From the NCBI GenBank assembly GCA_964358855.1, contig CAYHQQ010000002.1:62001-126000 (forward strand): 64,000 nt of DNA, given 5' to 3'. Shown here piece after piece: positions 26,948 to 35,977 of the stretch; position 1 is the stretch's first letter, and each line of letters starts with the position of its first letter. The stretch is from UBA2396 sp038042175. GTDB taxonomy: Bacteria > Planctomycetota > Phycisphaerae > Phycisphaerales > UBA1924. The notes under the pieces are model-generated. The model ran no database searches. It had not been told where the DNA came from and worked only from the letters and a program-made list of their open reading frames with translations. The position numbers were made by a program, and so were the translations under genes.

Positions 26948-27344
26948 TACGAATGTGCTCATCTACTCGATCGACGCGAGCGACGCGGTCAAACGCAAAC
27001 GAGCTCTGGAATTGATCGAATCGCTCCCTGTTGCCGATACCGTCCTGCCTTGACAAGTCGCCTGTGAGATCGCGGCAGTGCTGGGATCGATGTCACGAAC
27101 GGGCAGGTTTCGTGGCGACTGCTCTGAGGCGATTGCTTCGTTGCGAACCTGCTTTCCGATTGTGCTGCCCCAACTCACCACTCTGGATCGGTCTTTGCGG
27201 ATACATGCAGAATTCCAGGTTTCAAGCTGGGATGCGTTGCTGATCGCAGCTTGTGCCGATGCCGGCGTGACGCGGCTTTACACCGAAGACATGCAAAGCC
27301 GGCCGGTGATCGAGGGTGTTGAGCTTGTGAATCCATTTGCTTGA
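26934..27344 (+). pseudogene. VapC-like PIN-domain toxin interrupted by an in-frame TGA
   Basis: Reading from the ATG at 26934 gives MNAVDTNVLIYSIDAS, the first PIN strand with its catalytic Asp. The frame then meets TGA at 27051-27053 after 39 codons. The same frame continues without interruption as QVACEIAAVLGS and later SSWDALLIAACADAGVTRLYTEDM to a stop at 27342-27344, for 136 residues including the stop position. These parts contain the remaining PIN acidic residues. Related PIN proteins commonly have Trp before QVACE, so a TGG-to-TGA change explains the break. PIN toxins are metal-dependent ribonucleases. The gene is probably inactive, unless TGA is read through or is a sequencing error. 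Confidence 0.82.
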
Positions 27345-27395
27345 CCGGTGAGGTACTGGCCATCGGATGCGGCGAAGCTCGAACGGAAAGGACGA

Positions 27396-29174
27396 TTACT
27401 TCACTGGCGGCGCCTGGGCTGCCGCCTGCTCCATACCCGGAAGTTTCTCGAACGTTCCGTCCGGCGCCACCCGGAGCTGATCCGTCGCGAGCAGGTAGTC
27501 GAGGATGGCCACGCGCAGGTCCGTGCGGGCCCGGTCGCGTGCGTTCTCGGCGTTGAGGAGCTCGTTCTCCGAGTCGATCACCGACTGAGGCGTCACCTTG
27601 TCGATCTTGAGCTTCTGCTCCTCGAGCCGGCGCTGGTTGATCTCCACCGCTTTCTCCGCGAGCGTCAGGCGGAATCGCCCAAGATCAATGTTGCGCAACG
27701 AGCCCCGGATCTCGATGACCGCCTCGTCCCTGGCCTTGTCGTGCTGACGTCGGGACTGCTCCAGGCGGATTGTGGCCGTGCGGAGCGCCAGGGCCTCGGA
27801 CTTGCGGTCCAGAGGGAGGCTCAGGAGCAGGCCCGCGGAGTAATTCAGGTCGTCGGGGCTGAACGAAAGCCCGCCCACGCGCTGGTTGCCGGGCGTGGGT
27901 ACCCCGACCGACCCCGTGAGGTCGAGCCTGGGCAGGAGCGTGTTGCGGGCGTTGGCGACGCCGCGCTGGGCGTCCTCGACTCGGTCTCGCGAGTTCTGCA
28001 GGTCGAGGCGGTACTCCAGCCCCAGGCGCGAGGCCTCGGCCAGGTCGATCGAAGGCTCGGCAAGGTCGAACGCCAGCGGCTTGATGTCGATGGGACGGTC
28101 GATGGGAAGGCCCAGCCGCACCTTGAAGCGGTCCAGAGACAGGATGTACGACTCGCGCTGGCTCGCGAGGGCCGCTGTCGCCGAGAGGACCTGGTTGTCG
28201 GCGATCGCACGCTCGAACTCAGAGATGCGTCCGGCGGCGACGCGGGCGGCGCTGCTCTCGGCGAACTTTTTGAGGCTCGTGAGCTGGCGCTCCTGGTTCA
28301 CGATCTGGGCGCGCGACTGGAGCAGGCCGAAGTACTCGGTCGCGATCTGCACCAGAAACTGGCGGCGGAAACGCTCGAAGGAACGGGCGTCATAGATCAG
28401 CTCGCGCTCGGCCTGCACGAGCGACTCCCGGGCCGATTCGCCGCTGCCCTGGAGCAGAGGAACGTTCGCGCTCAGCGAGAGTTGTGACGACTGCACGTAT
28501 CGTCCGGTCGCCTGGTCGCGGAGTTGCTGCGTGGCGGCGGTGATCCACCTCGCCTCGATGTCGCCGCCAAAGGGGAGTTTCTTCGTGGCCCTGAGCGTGT
28601 TGATGACCGAGAGCGCGTGCTCGAATCGTCCCTGGGTGCCCTGCCCGCCAAACTGGGCAGAGGTGTCGTTGAAGAAGCGGGGCGACCACTGGTGGCGTTC
28701 GAGCAAGAGGCTGATCGCCGCGACGATGGAGTCTTCCTCGCGGTTGAGGTAATCGCGGGCCGAGAGCTGCGCGGTGCGAAACGCGCCCTCGAGATCCAGG
28801 TCCAGGGCCGCCCCTGGCGACTGGGTGCCCAGCGCGGTGGCGGTGTAACCCTCAAGGCGAGCGGCGACATCGCGGGCCTCGGCCGCGGGCGTGAAACGGA
28901 GATCGTTCGGAGCGGGATTGAGAGTCTGGCGCAGCGGCGCTACAGGCCGTTCGACGTCCTCTGGGTTTGCGCGCCTGGGTGCGGGCGATCTGGTGCCGCC
29001 GACATCCTGGGTTCGCCGCTGGATGAGCGCGGCGATCTCCCGGTCGGTCGATTCCATCGATGCGGTGCATCCTGCGAGCACGAGCAACGTACCCAGGGCG
29101 ACGGAGTGGACCATCCGCGGCGGCACGAGAGGGAGCGTGAGTGTTTGAGCGCCATTTAGGCGTCTGTTCGCCAT
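27396..29174 (-). CDS. TolC-family outer-membrane efflux lipoprotein
   Basis: The start at 29174 gives 592 residues with a lipobox (LVLAGC around residue 30, with MVHSV at 29114 an alternative start). The body has two repeats of the outer-membrane efflux protein domain. These are long helices such as DARSFERFRRQFLVQIATEY and QERQLTSLKKFAESSAARVA, then a second copy starting near LDLAEASRLGLEYRLDLQNS and ending with RTDLRVAILDYLLATDQLRV. TolC-type trimers form the outer-membrane and periplasmic channel of tripartite exporters. No inner-membrane pump or adaptor gene is adjacent; the MATE transporter at 37789 is not known to use TolC. It is divergent from the GH35-like gene. Confidence 0.88.
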   Translation of the reverse strand: MANRRLNGAQTLTLPLVPPRMVHSVALGTLLVLAGCTASMESTDREIAALIQRRTQDVGGTRSPAPRRANPEDVERPVAPLRQTLNPAPNDLRFTPAAEARDVAARLEGYTATALGTQSPGAALDLDLEGAFRTAQLSARDYLNREEDSIVAAISLLLERHQWSPRFFNDTSAQFGGQGTQGRFEHALSVINTLRATKKLPFGGDIEARWITAATQQLRDQATGRYVQSSQLSLSANVPLLQGSGESARESLVQAERELIYDARSFERFRRQFLVQIATEYFGLLQSRAQIVNQERQLTSLKKFAESSAARVAAGRISEFERAIADNQVLSATAALASQRESYILSLDRFKVRLGLPIDRPIDIKPLAFDLAEPSIDLAEASRLGLEYRLDLQNSRDRVEDAQRGVANARNTLLPRLDLTGSVGVPTPGNQRVGGLSFSPDDLNYSAGLLLSLPLDRKSEALALRTATIRLEQSRRQHDKARDEAVIEIRGSLRNIDLGRFRLTLAEKAVEINQRRLEEQKLKIDKVTPQSVIDSENELLNAENARDRARTDLRVAILDYLLATDQLRVAPDGTFEKLPGMEQAAAQAPPVK

Positions 29175-29478
29175 AAAGCAGGACTCGCCGCCCCAAGATC
29201 GGGCGTGGGTGAAGGAATGGCCGTCGACAAAGGGAGTGGAAACCGGCATTCCGTCTACACGATTGCGGCCCCAAATGTTGCGAATTGGCGGGGGCGGTCC
29301 TATCGTTCTGTCTTGTCGCCACCGGGCCACAGGGTACAAACGAAACCCTTTCAAACACCGTTCTTTTTGTGTACGCGGGGGTTTCTTTCCCGGGAAGCGG
29401 CGTCGCGTCGGCCCTTTGTGAGCCCGTTGTTTGGGCCTTTGGCGCGAGATCGATTTCAGCAGACGGAGTTCTGGGACT
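29175..29478. other. 304-bp divergent intergenic region (TolC-like / GH35-like)
   Basis: No gene is supported here; a short open frame at 29205-29498 has no coding character. The stretch is richer in A+T than its neighbours (for example around 29335-29375) and must hold the promoters of both flanking genes. On the plus strand TTGCGA at 29278 and TATCGT at 29301, spaced 17 bp, are a weak candidate promoter for the GH35-like gene. I see no convincing riboswitch, operator or small RNA. Confidence 0.5.
29278..29306 (+). promoter_or_regulatory. Weak candidate promoter for the GH35-like gene
   Basis: TTGCGA and TATCGT, 17 bp apart, each match the housekeeping consensus at four of six positions. 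The implied leader before the start at 29479 is about 165 nt. This is a pattern match only. Confidence 0.3.
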
Positions 29479-32310
29479 ATGCCCACGGTTACTTATGACG
29501 GTCGCAGCTTTATGCTCGATGGACGGCGGATCTGGCTGGTCTCTGGCTCGGTGCCCATCGGGCGGATCAGCCGCGATTCCTGGGCGGACCGGATTCACTC
29601 GGCCAAGCAGGCGGGGTTGAACACCATCGAGACGCCGGTCTTTTGGAATCGCCACGAGCCCCGGCAGTCGAAGCTCGATTTCACGGGCGACAACGATCTG
29701 CGCCACTTTGTGAAGCTCGTGCAGGCCGCGGGAATGTACTGCGTGCTGCGGATCGGGCCGTTTGTGGGGATGGGCTGCGACATGGGCGGGCTGCCGGCGT
29801 GGCTGCACGACCTGAGCAACGCGAAGCTCAGAACCGCGAACAACGTGTACCTCGAGGCGTGCTCGAAGTTCCTGACGGCGGCGGTCGAGCAGGTGCGCGA
29901 CTTGCAGGTCACAAGCCCCGGGCGCGGCGGCCCGGTTGTGGCGGTACAGGTCGAGAGCGGCTGGACGTGCGGAGACGACACGCTCGCGCACCACTACCTG
30001 GGCGAGCTCAACCGGTACGTCCGCGAGGCGGGACTCTCCGTTCCGCTGCTCAACAGCAACAATCTGTGGCAGACGGTCGAGGGGCAGATCGACGGCTGGC
30101 GCGCCTCGGGTGAGGAGGACATTCTCGCCACGATGCGTCAGTTGTCGTGCGTGCGCGCGGATCAGCCCCGGGTGGTGGTCAGCTTCTCCACGGGCGAGCC
30201 CGCCGATTGGACGGGCGAGCCGCCGGTCATTGCCGAGCCCTGGGACCTGCAGCGAAGGCTGGCCGAAGCCCTGGCGGGCGGCGGGCAGTTCAATCTGGAT
30301 CCGTTCTGCGGCGGGACGAACTTTGGGTTCTGGGGCGGGCGACTCCCGCAGGGCCAGTCGCAGTTTGCAACCGCGACCTCAGACGCCGAAGCGCCCATCG
30401 GCGAGTCGGGCGCTCGCGGGCGCTCGTGGAACATGGTCCGCCGGATCGCGACCTTTGCGAGCAAGTTCGGACGGGTTTTCGCGGGCTTTGACCCGGGATA
30501 TCAGCCCATCACGCTCCACCCTGGCACCGGCAGGCCGGCGGCGGGCGCCAAGAAGGGTGAGCACTCTCCTTCGGGCGGCGAGGGACACGTCATCGTTCAC
30601 GCGATGGGCCAGCAGGGGGCGGTCGTGTTCGTGTTCGGCGATGCGCCCGGCGAGCAGGGGCGTGCGGCCGCGACGCTGCTTCTTCCGGAGGGGACGACGC
30701 TGCCGGTTGCGCTTGGAACCCAGGCGGTCGCGTGGTGCCTGTTCGACACCAACTTGAACACCAGGGCCCACCTGGACTTCACCAATCTCAACGCCCTGGC
30801 GATGGTCGGGAAGGTCTTTGTCTGCTTCGGCCCGGCGAGGTCGATGGGCATTGTCTCGATCAACGGCTCGGTGGTAGAAACACCGGTGCCCGCGGGGCAG
30901 ACGGCGCCGTCGGTGCTCGAGCACGAGGGCGTGCAGTTGCTGGTTCTCAACGAAGAGCAGGTCGACACCGCGTACCTGACCGATGACGCGGTGTACCTGG
31001 GAGTGCTGGGCATCGCCAGCGACGGCCGTCCGATCGTGGCAGCGGACGCCAAGTCGTACGTGCACGTTGCGGGCGACGGCGTGATGAGCACGCGTCCGGC
31101 GAACACCGCCAAGGCGGTCTCAACGCCGCTGGCGTCGGGGTCGACGGGCGACCGGGCGCCGCTGTCGGACTGGACGATCGCGCCCGCGGAGGACTACGCG
31201 TCGGGCGGGAGCCCCAGGTACGCTGCGATCGCCGGCCCGGCCGAACTCTCAACGCTGGGCGCGCCGTTTGGGTACGGGTGGTATCGTCTGGGCATCAGGC
31301 CCGCGACCACCGCGAAGGTCCATCTGATGGCGCCGTTTGCGAGCGACCGTCTTCACTTCTTCGCCGACGGCGAGCCGGTGGGGATTCTGGGCGTCGGGCC
31401 GGGCGCCACCAGCGAGCTGTCGGTGCCCTTCCGCAAGGGACAGCACAATCTGGTCGTGATGGCCGACAATCTGGGCCGGTTCGCCGGCGGCGCGCACATC
31501 GGCGAGGGCAAGGGACTCTTCGGGCACCTGTTCGAAGTCGAATCGATCAAGCCGGGCAAGCCCAAGCTCGTCGAGGGTGAGCCCATCGACGTCCTGGGCT
31601 TCCGGTCGCCGCTCCTGGAGGTTCGCCCCGGAGACGCGACCGAACCCGCCCGCGTGACGTGGATGCTGAGCCATCGCAAGAAGAGCCCGGTGATCGTCCA
31701 GATCGGGGAGATCCCCGTGCGAGGGCTTCTGCTCCTGGACCAGAAGCCCGTGGCGTACGTCGACGCGGCCGGCCCGGGCATGATCGTGCTCGAGCCCGAG
31801 CGATTCACCAAGTCGACCACCGCGCTCCAGATCGCGGTGATCGGCGATGGCGACACGGTGACACCCGACCTCCTCGAAGAGATCGGCGAGAAAGTCACGT
31901 TCCACGACGCCGTCACCAATCTCACCGCCAAGGCGGAGTGGTCGTTTGCCAAGTGGGAGAGTCCGTCGGCGACGGCGTTCAAGGCACCCAAGACCTCCAG
32001 GTCGCACACACCTGCGTGGTGGCGGGCCCAGTTCAAGCCCGCGAAGTCGCCTTCGCCGCTCTACTTTGACGCCGCCGGGCTCACCAAGGGACAGCTTTAC
32101 ATCAACGGACGCCATCTCTGTCGCTACTTTGTCGCGGCACCGGGCGGAAAGCCGCTTCCCGGGCAGTCGCGGTATTTCATCCCCGCCTCGTGGCTTCGCG
32201 CGGGCGAGAACGAGGTCATGATCTTCGATGAGCACGGCGCGTCCCCGGCCAAGTGCAAGATGGCGTACAACCACGCCGCCACGCCCCTCATCGCCGCAAC
32301 GCAGGCGTGA
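29479..32310 (+). CDS. GH35 beta-galactosidase-like protein lacking both catalytic glutamates
   Basis: This 943-residue protein starts at 29479 with no signal peptide. Its N-terminal ~330 residues are clearly a GH35 TIM barrel: NTIETPVFWNRHEPRQ near 50-63, VLRIGPFVG, GGPVVAVQVE near 151-159 and CGGTNFGFWGGRLP near 290. However, where GH35 enzymes have the acid/base Asn-Glu (QVENE), this protein reads QVESG (Ser160-Gly161). Where the nucleophile Glu is expected (EFxTGW), it reads SFSTGE (Ser235). The remaining ~600 residues contain jelly-roll beta domains as in other GH35 proteins. It may be a non-catalytic carbohydrate-binding relative, or use other residues. It leads a + strand group with the HYExAFE, GT1 and gatB genes. 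Confidence 0.85.
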   Translation: MPTVTYDGRSFMLDGRRIWLVSGSVPIGRISRDSWADRIHSAKQAGLNTIETPVFWNRHEPRQSKLDFTGDNDLRHFVKLVQAAGMYCVLRIGPFVGMGCDMGGLPAWLHDLSNAKLRTANNVYLEACSKFLTAAVEQVRDLQVTSPGRGGPVVAVQVESGWTCGDDTLAHHYLGELNRYVREAGLSVPLLNSNNLWQTVEGQIDGWRASGEEDILATMRQLSCVRADQPRVVVSFSTGEPADWTGEPPVIAEPWDLQRRLAEALAGGGQFNLDPFCGGTNFGFWGGRLPQGQSQFATATSDAEAPIGESGARGRSWNMVRRIATFASKFGRVFAGFDPGYQPITLHPGTGRPAAGAKKGEHSPSGGEGHVIVHAMGQQGAVVFVFGDAPGEQGRAAATLLLPEGTTLPVALGTQAVAWCLFDTNLNTRAHLDFTNLNALAMVGKVFVCFGPARSMGIVSINGSVVETPVPAGQTAPSVLEHEGVQLLVLNEEQVDTAYLTDDAVYLGVLGIASDGRPIVAADAKSYVHVAGDGVMSTRPANTAKAVSTPLASGSTGDRAPLSDWTIAPAEDYASGGSPRYAAIAGPAELSTLGAPFGYGWYRLGIRPATTAKVHLMAPFASDRLHFFADGEPVGILGVGPGATSELSVPFRKGQHNLVVMADNLGRFAGGAHIGEGKGLFGHLFEVESIKPGKPKLVEGEPIDVLGFRSPLLEVRPGDATEPARVTWMLSHRKKSPVIVQIGEIPVRGLLLLDQKPVAYVDAAGPGMIVLEPERFTKSTTALQIAVIGDGDTVTPDLLEEIGEKVTFHDAVTNLTAKAEWSFAKWESPSATAFKAPKTSRSHTPAWWRAQFKPAKSPSPLYFDAAGLTKGQLYINGRHLCRYFVAAPGGKPLPGQSRYFIPASWLRAGENEVMIFDEHGASPAKCKMAYNHAATPLIAATQA

Positions 32311-32355
32311 GAGCAGGCTTGCGTACGGCGTTTGGGCGTGATACGATTGGTGTTC

Positions 32356-33054
32356 ATGGCACAGCGTCGCCACCACTACGAGCACGCGTTTGAGGCGTAC
32401 CTGCGGGAGCGCCGCGTTCCTTACGTCGCGGTCGATGAAGCAAGAAAGGCCCTGATTCCCCATTCACATGGCGAGGAGCTGAGGGAGTCGCACGAGGTGA
32501 ATGAAGGGCCGGCCGATCCCTTGCCAGAGGCGGCGCTCAAGTCGTTCGACTTTGTGATCTATGGGCAGGGCAGCAATCTCCTGATCGAGGTCAAGGGAAG
32601 GCGCATCGGACGCCGGACTTTTCGGAGCGGTGAGGGGCAGGTTTCGCCGCCCCGCGCGGGTGGAGTCGGACGCCTTGAGACTTGGGTGACGCTCGACGAC
32701 ATCGAATCGCTGACGGCCTGGGGCAGGCTCTTTGGCCCCGAGTTCGCCGCCGCGTTCGTCTTTGTCTACTGGTGCGACGAGCAACCTCCCGACGCGCTCT
32801 TTGAGGAGATCTTCGAGCATCGCGGCAAGTGGTACGCCCTTCGCGCGATCACGCTGGCCGACTACGTCACGGCGATGCGGGTTCGAAGCCTGCGCTGGCG
32901 AACGGTCCACATGCCCAGGTCCGCGTTCGATCGCCTGAGCCATTCGTTCAGCCCTTCGATGTCGCGCGGAGGCGCGGTGGGTTTGGCCGGTGCGCGCGGG
33001 TTGACGGCGGTACTCGACCCACCACCGGGTCCTCCTCTGCTGGATCCGTGGTGA
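32356..33054 (+). CDS. HYExAFE-family protein (PD-(D/E)XK nuclease-like)
   Basis: The 232-residue protein starts at the ATG at 32356 and opens with the name-giving motif HYEHAFEAYLRERRVPYVAVDEARKAL, a family found mainly in planctomycetes. The next segment KSFDFVIYGQGSNLLIEVKGRRI has the spacing of a PD-(D/E)XK nuclease core (D, then E-x-K on the following strand). A later WVTLDDIESLTAWGRLFG helix fits the same fold. The C-terminus is Gly/Pro-rich and apparently disordered. No reaction is established for the family. It lies 45 bp after the GH35-like gene and 28 bp before the GT1 gene. Confidence 0.82.
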   Translation: MAQRRHHYEHAFEAYLRERRVPYVAVDEARKALIPHSHGEELRESHEVNEGPADPLPEAALKSFDFVIYGQGSNLLIEVKGRRIGRRTFRSGEGQVSPPRAGGVGRLETWVTLDDIESLTAWGRLFGPEFAAAFVFVYWCDEQPPDALFEEIFEHRGKWYALRAITLADYVTAMRVRSLRWRTVHMPRSAFDRLSHSFSPSMSRGGAVGLAGARGLTAVLDPPPGPPLLDPW

Positions 33055-33082
33055 ATCGGGCGCCCGACGCGTATCGTGCCCC

Positions 33083-34363
33083 ATGCGAGTGCTGCTGGCC
33101 AGCGTTGGAAGTCACGGGGACATCAATCCATTCATCGCCATTGGACGGGCGCTGGCGGCTCGCGGGCACGACGCGGTGCTGATGGCCAACCCCTATTACA
33201 AGGGCCAGATCGAGGAAGCCGGCGCGGGCCTGAGATTCGCCCCGATGGGCGAGTTTCTCGACCTCAAGCTCCTGCACCAGTCACATCCCGACATCATGCA
33301 TCCGCGAAAGGGATTCTGGGCGGTCCTGGGCATGATCAGGGATGGCGCCCGGGACGCGTTCACGAGCATCACCGAAATGGCCACCGGAGGGTGGGTCCCC
33401 GATGTGATCGTGCACCACCACATCTGCCTGGGGGCGGCCTGGGCGGCCGAGCGGCTTGGGGTGGCACGTGCGGCGACGGTGCTCGCCCCGGCGATGTGGC
33501 TGGCGCACGCGGACACTTCGTGCATGTACTCGTGGATGCCGCTGAAGCAGGCCGCGGTGTTTCGGTGGCTCATGCTGGCGGCCGCCCGCCCGGCGATGCG
33601 GCTCTTGATCGATCGTCCGCTGCACTCGGTCCGGCGCGAGCTTGGATTGCCCCCGGCCAGGAATCTGTATGTCTCCGCGACGCTCGAGGGCGAGTTGAAT
33701 CTGGGAATGTGGTCGCCGACGCTGCGGGAGCCGTTTGGCATCGCGGGCGGCGATCCTCCAGAGGGGGTGGTGTGCGGCTTTCCCTGGCACGATCGTCACG
33801 ACGAGCAGGAATCCAGCAGCGACGAGGTCGAGCGCTTCCTGAAGGAGGGCGAGCCGCCGATCCTGTTCTCACTTGGGACGGCCGCTGTCCACGTGGCCGG
33901 AGATTTCTACCAGAGTGCGGCCGACGCCTGCGCGATCCTGGGGCGTCGGGGGCTTCTGCTGGTCGGTCCGGGCAGGCTGCCCCCGGCGAGGATGCCAGAG
34001 GGCACCCGTGCGTTCGAGTACGTTCCCTTCTCACGCGTCATGCCCCGGTGTGCCGTGAACGTGCACCACGGCGGGATCGGCAGCACCGGGCAGGGCATGA
34101 GGGCTGGGCGACCGACGGTTGTGATCCCGCACGCCCACGATCAGTTTGACAACGCGGCCAGGCTCAAGCGTCATGGCCTTTCGGCGACCCTGCGTCGCCC
34201 CAAGGTGACGCCCGCGAGCCTGGCGATGGCGATTCGAAGCGTGCTCGACGATCCAAAGGCGAGTGAGCGGGCGGCACTGGTCGCGCGGAGGCTCGCGGAC
34301 GAGGACGGCGCACTTCGGGCGGCGATTGAGATCGAGCGTATCGGCGGATGCATCCGGCGATAG
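33083..34363 (+). CDS. GT1-family glycosyltransferase (UGT/rhamnosyltransferase-like)
   Basis: This 426-residue GT-B glycosyltransferase begins VLLASVGSHGDINPFIAIGRALAARGHD, the glycine-rich acceptor-side start of GT1 enzymes. The donor-binding signature VNVHHGGIGSTGQGMRAGRP followed by IPHAHDQFDNAARL lies near residue 325-355. GT1 enzymes move an activated sugar onto lipids, small molecules or glycolipid precursors; candidates include rhamnolipid- or sterol-glycosyltransferase-like relatives. There is no signal peptide or transmembrane segment, so it is cytosolic or membrane-peripheral. gatB follows after 15 bp. Confidence 0.88.
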   Translation: MRVLLASVGSHGDINPFIAIGRALAARGHDAVLMANPYYKGQIEEAGAGLRFAPMGEFLDLKLLHQSHPDIMHPRKGFWAVLGMIRDGARDAFTSITEMATGGWVPDVIVHHHICLGAAWAAERLGVARAATVLAPAMWLAHADTSCMYSWMPLKQAAVFRWLMLAAARPAMRLLIDRPLHSVRRELGLPPARNLYVSATLEGELNLGMWSPTLREPFGIAGGDPPEGVVCGFPWHDRHDEQESSSDEVERFLKEGEPPILFSLGTAAVHVAGDFYQSAADACAILGRRGLLLVGPGRLPPARMPEGTRAFEYVPFSRVMPRCAVNVHHGGIGSTGQGMRAGRPTVVIPHAHDQFDNAARLKRHGLSATLRRPKVTPASLAMAIRSVLDDPKASERAALVARRLADEDGALRAAIEIERIGGCIRR

Positions 34364-34378
34364 CCGCGCCCCGATACC

Positions 34379-35971
34379 ATGACTGTCATGCCGCTGCCCA
34401 CCGCCCAAGACATCGAGTCCGTCCAGCTGATCGTCGGCATGGAGGTGCACGTCGAGCTGTCGACCAGGTCCAAGATGTTCAGCCGCGCGCCCAGCCCCGC
34501 CCACGCGGCGGTGGGTGGGGCGGAGGACACACCCAACACGCTCATCGACCCGACGGTGCTGGGGCTCCCCGGCGCGCTGCCGGTGATGAACCGCGAGGCG
34601 GTCGAGCGATCGATCATGGTGGGGCTGGCGCTGGGGTGCTCGATCGCGGCGCGGACCAAGTGGGACCGCAAGAGCTACTTCTATCCCGACATGCCCAAGG
34701 CGTACCAGATCAGCCAGTACGACCTTCCGCTGTGCTTCGACGGCGCGATCGACGTGCCGGCGGTCGACGAGCGGGGGAACATCGATCTCTCGAAAGAAGC
34801 GACGCGGATCGGGATCATCCGGGCACATCTGGAGGAAGACGCCGGGAAGCTGATGCACGAGGCTCCCGGGGGTGGGGGAGGTGCGCCGATTGATTTCTCG
34901 ATCGTCGACTACAACCGGGCCGGGACGCCGCTCTTGGAGATCGTCACACAGCCCGACTTTCGCTCGGCCGAGCAGTGCGTGGCGTTCGGGAGGATGCTCC
35001 GCGACATCTGCCGGTGTCTGGGGGTCACGCAGGGGGTCATGCAGCGCGGGCACATGCGCTTTGAGCCCAACATCAACACGATCATCACGCTCAAGGACGG
35101 GCACCTTATCAGGACCCCGATCGTTGAGGTGAAAAACCTCAACAGCTTCAAGTCGCTCAAGGGCGCGGTCGAGTTCGAGCTCGCCGATCAGCCCCGACGA
35201 TGGCTGGGCGATCGCAAGGAGATGGGCAAGGGGATGAAGGTCACGCGGGGATGGGACGACGACCGCGGCGTGACCTTCGTGCAGCGCGAGAAAGAGGACG
35301 CTCACGACTACCGGTACTTTCCCGACCCCGACCTGCCGCCCGTCGTCGTGAGTGAGGAGTGGCGTGAGCGACTTCGGGCGGGCCTGCCCGAGCTGCCTCA
35401 CGTGCGGCTCCGCCGGTACGTGAAGCAGTACGACCTGGATACCAAGGAGGCGGCGGCGCTGGTCGAGGAGCCAGGGACGCGCGAGCTTTACGAGGCGGCG
35501 ATCGAGGCGATGGTTGGACTTGCCGTGCCCGCAAGCCGGGCGGGGCGCCTCGCGGCAAACCTGCTCCTGCAGGCGGGCGGGAAGCGGGCCAACGAGCGGC
35601 AGGTCCGCATCGACGAGCTGGGGATTTCGGCGGCGTCGATCGCGCAGATCGGCACGCTGAGAGAAGAAGGAGCGATCAGCGCCGCGTCGGCGGACGAGCT
35701 CTTTGGCCTGCTTTGCGATGCGTCACAGGTGGCCGCCAGCGCGAGGGAGCTCGCGCAGGCCAGGGGCATGCTCATTGTTCGCGACGACGCGGCGATGGGG
35801 GCCTGGTGTGACGAGGTGATCGCCGCGAACCCAAAGCCCGCCGAGGATGTGCGATCGGGAAAGCTCCAGGCGGTCGGGCGCCTTGTCGGTGAGGTCATGA
35901 AGAAGGCCGGCGCCGCGGCCGACGCCAAGACGGTCCGCGAGGCCCTGCTCAAGAAGCTCGGGCAGGGATAA
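34379..35971 (+). CDS. gatB: Asp-tRNA(Asn)/Glu-tRNA(Gln) amidotransferase subunit B
   Basis: GatB is the kinase/amidotransferase subunit of the GatCAB complex, which converts misacylated Glu-tRNA-Gln or Asp-tRNA-Asn to the cognate amide. The product has 530 residues (an ATG three codons later is an alternative start). Hallmarks are visible: IVGMEVHVELSTRSKMFSR at the N-terminus, DRKSYFYPDMPKAYQISQYD near residue 98, IVDYNRAGTPLLEIVTQPD near 175 and the C-terminal YqeY-like tail domain (GRLVGEVMKKAGAAADAKTV). The gene is slightly longer than usual (~480). gatA and gatC are not adjacent. It is convergent with nadE. Confidence 0.96.
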   Translation: MTVMPLPTAQDIESVQLIVGMEVHVELSTRSKMFSRAPSPAHAAVGGAEDTPNTLIDPTVLGLPGALPVMNREAVERSIMVGLALGCSIAARTKWDRKSYFYPDMPKAYQISQYDLPLCFDGAIDVPAVDERGNIDLSKEATRIGIIRAHLEEDAGKLMHEAPGGGGGAPIDFSIVDYNRAGTPLLEIVTQPDFRSAEQCVAFGRMLRDICRCLGVTQGVMQRGHMRFEPNINTIITLKDGHLIRTPIVEVKNLNSFKSLKGAVEFELADQPRRWLGDRKEMGKGMKVTRGWDDDRGVTFVQREKEDAHDYRYFPDPDLPPVVVSEEWRERLRAGLPELPHVRLRRYVKQYDLDTKEAAALVEEPGTRELYEAAIEAMVGLAVPASRAGRLAANLLLQAGGKRANERQVRIDELGISAASIAQIGTLREEGAISAASADELFGLLCDASQVAASARELAQARGMLIVRDDAAMGAWCDEVIAANPKPAEDVRSGKLQAVGRLVGEVMKKAGAAADAKTVREALLKKLGQG

Positions 35972-35977
35972 CGTCGC

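Noticed and set aside
27051..27053. TGA as selenocysteine codon in the PIN toxin
   Set aside because: PIN domains use no Cys/Sec at this place and Trp is usual; no SECIS-like hairpin was recognised after it.
29205..29498. Small plus-strand open frame before the GH35-like gene
   Set aside because: It has no domain, no good ribosome binding site and overlaps the presumed promoter and the GH35 start.
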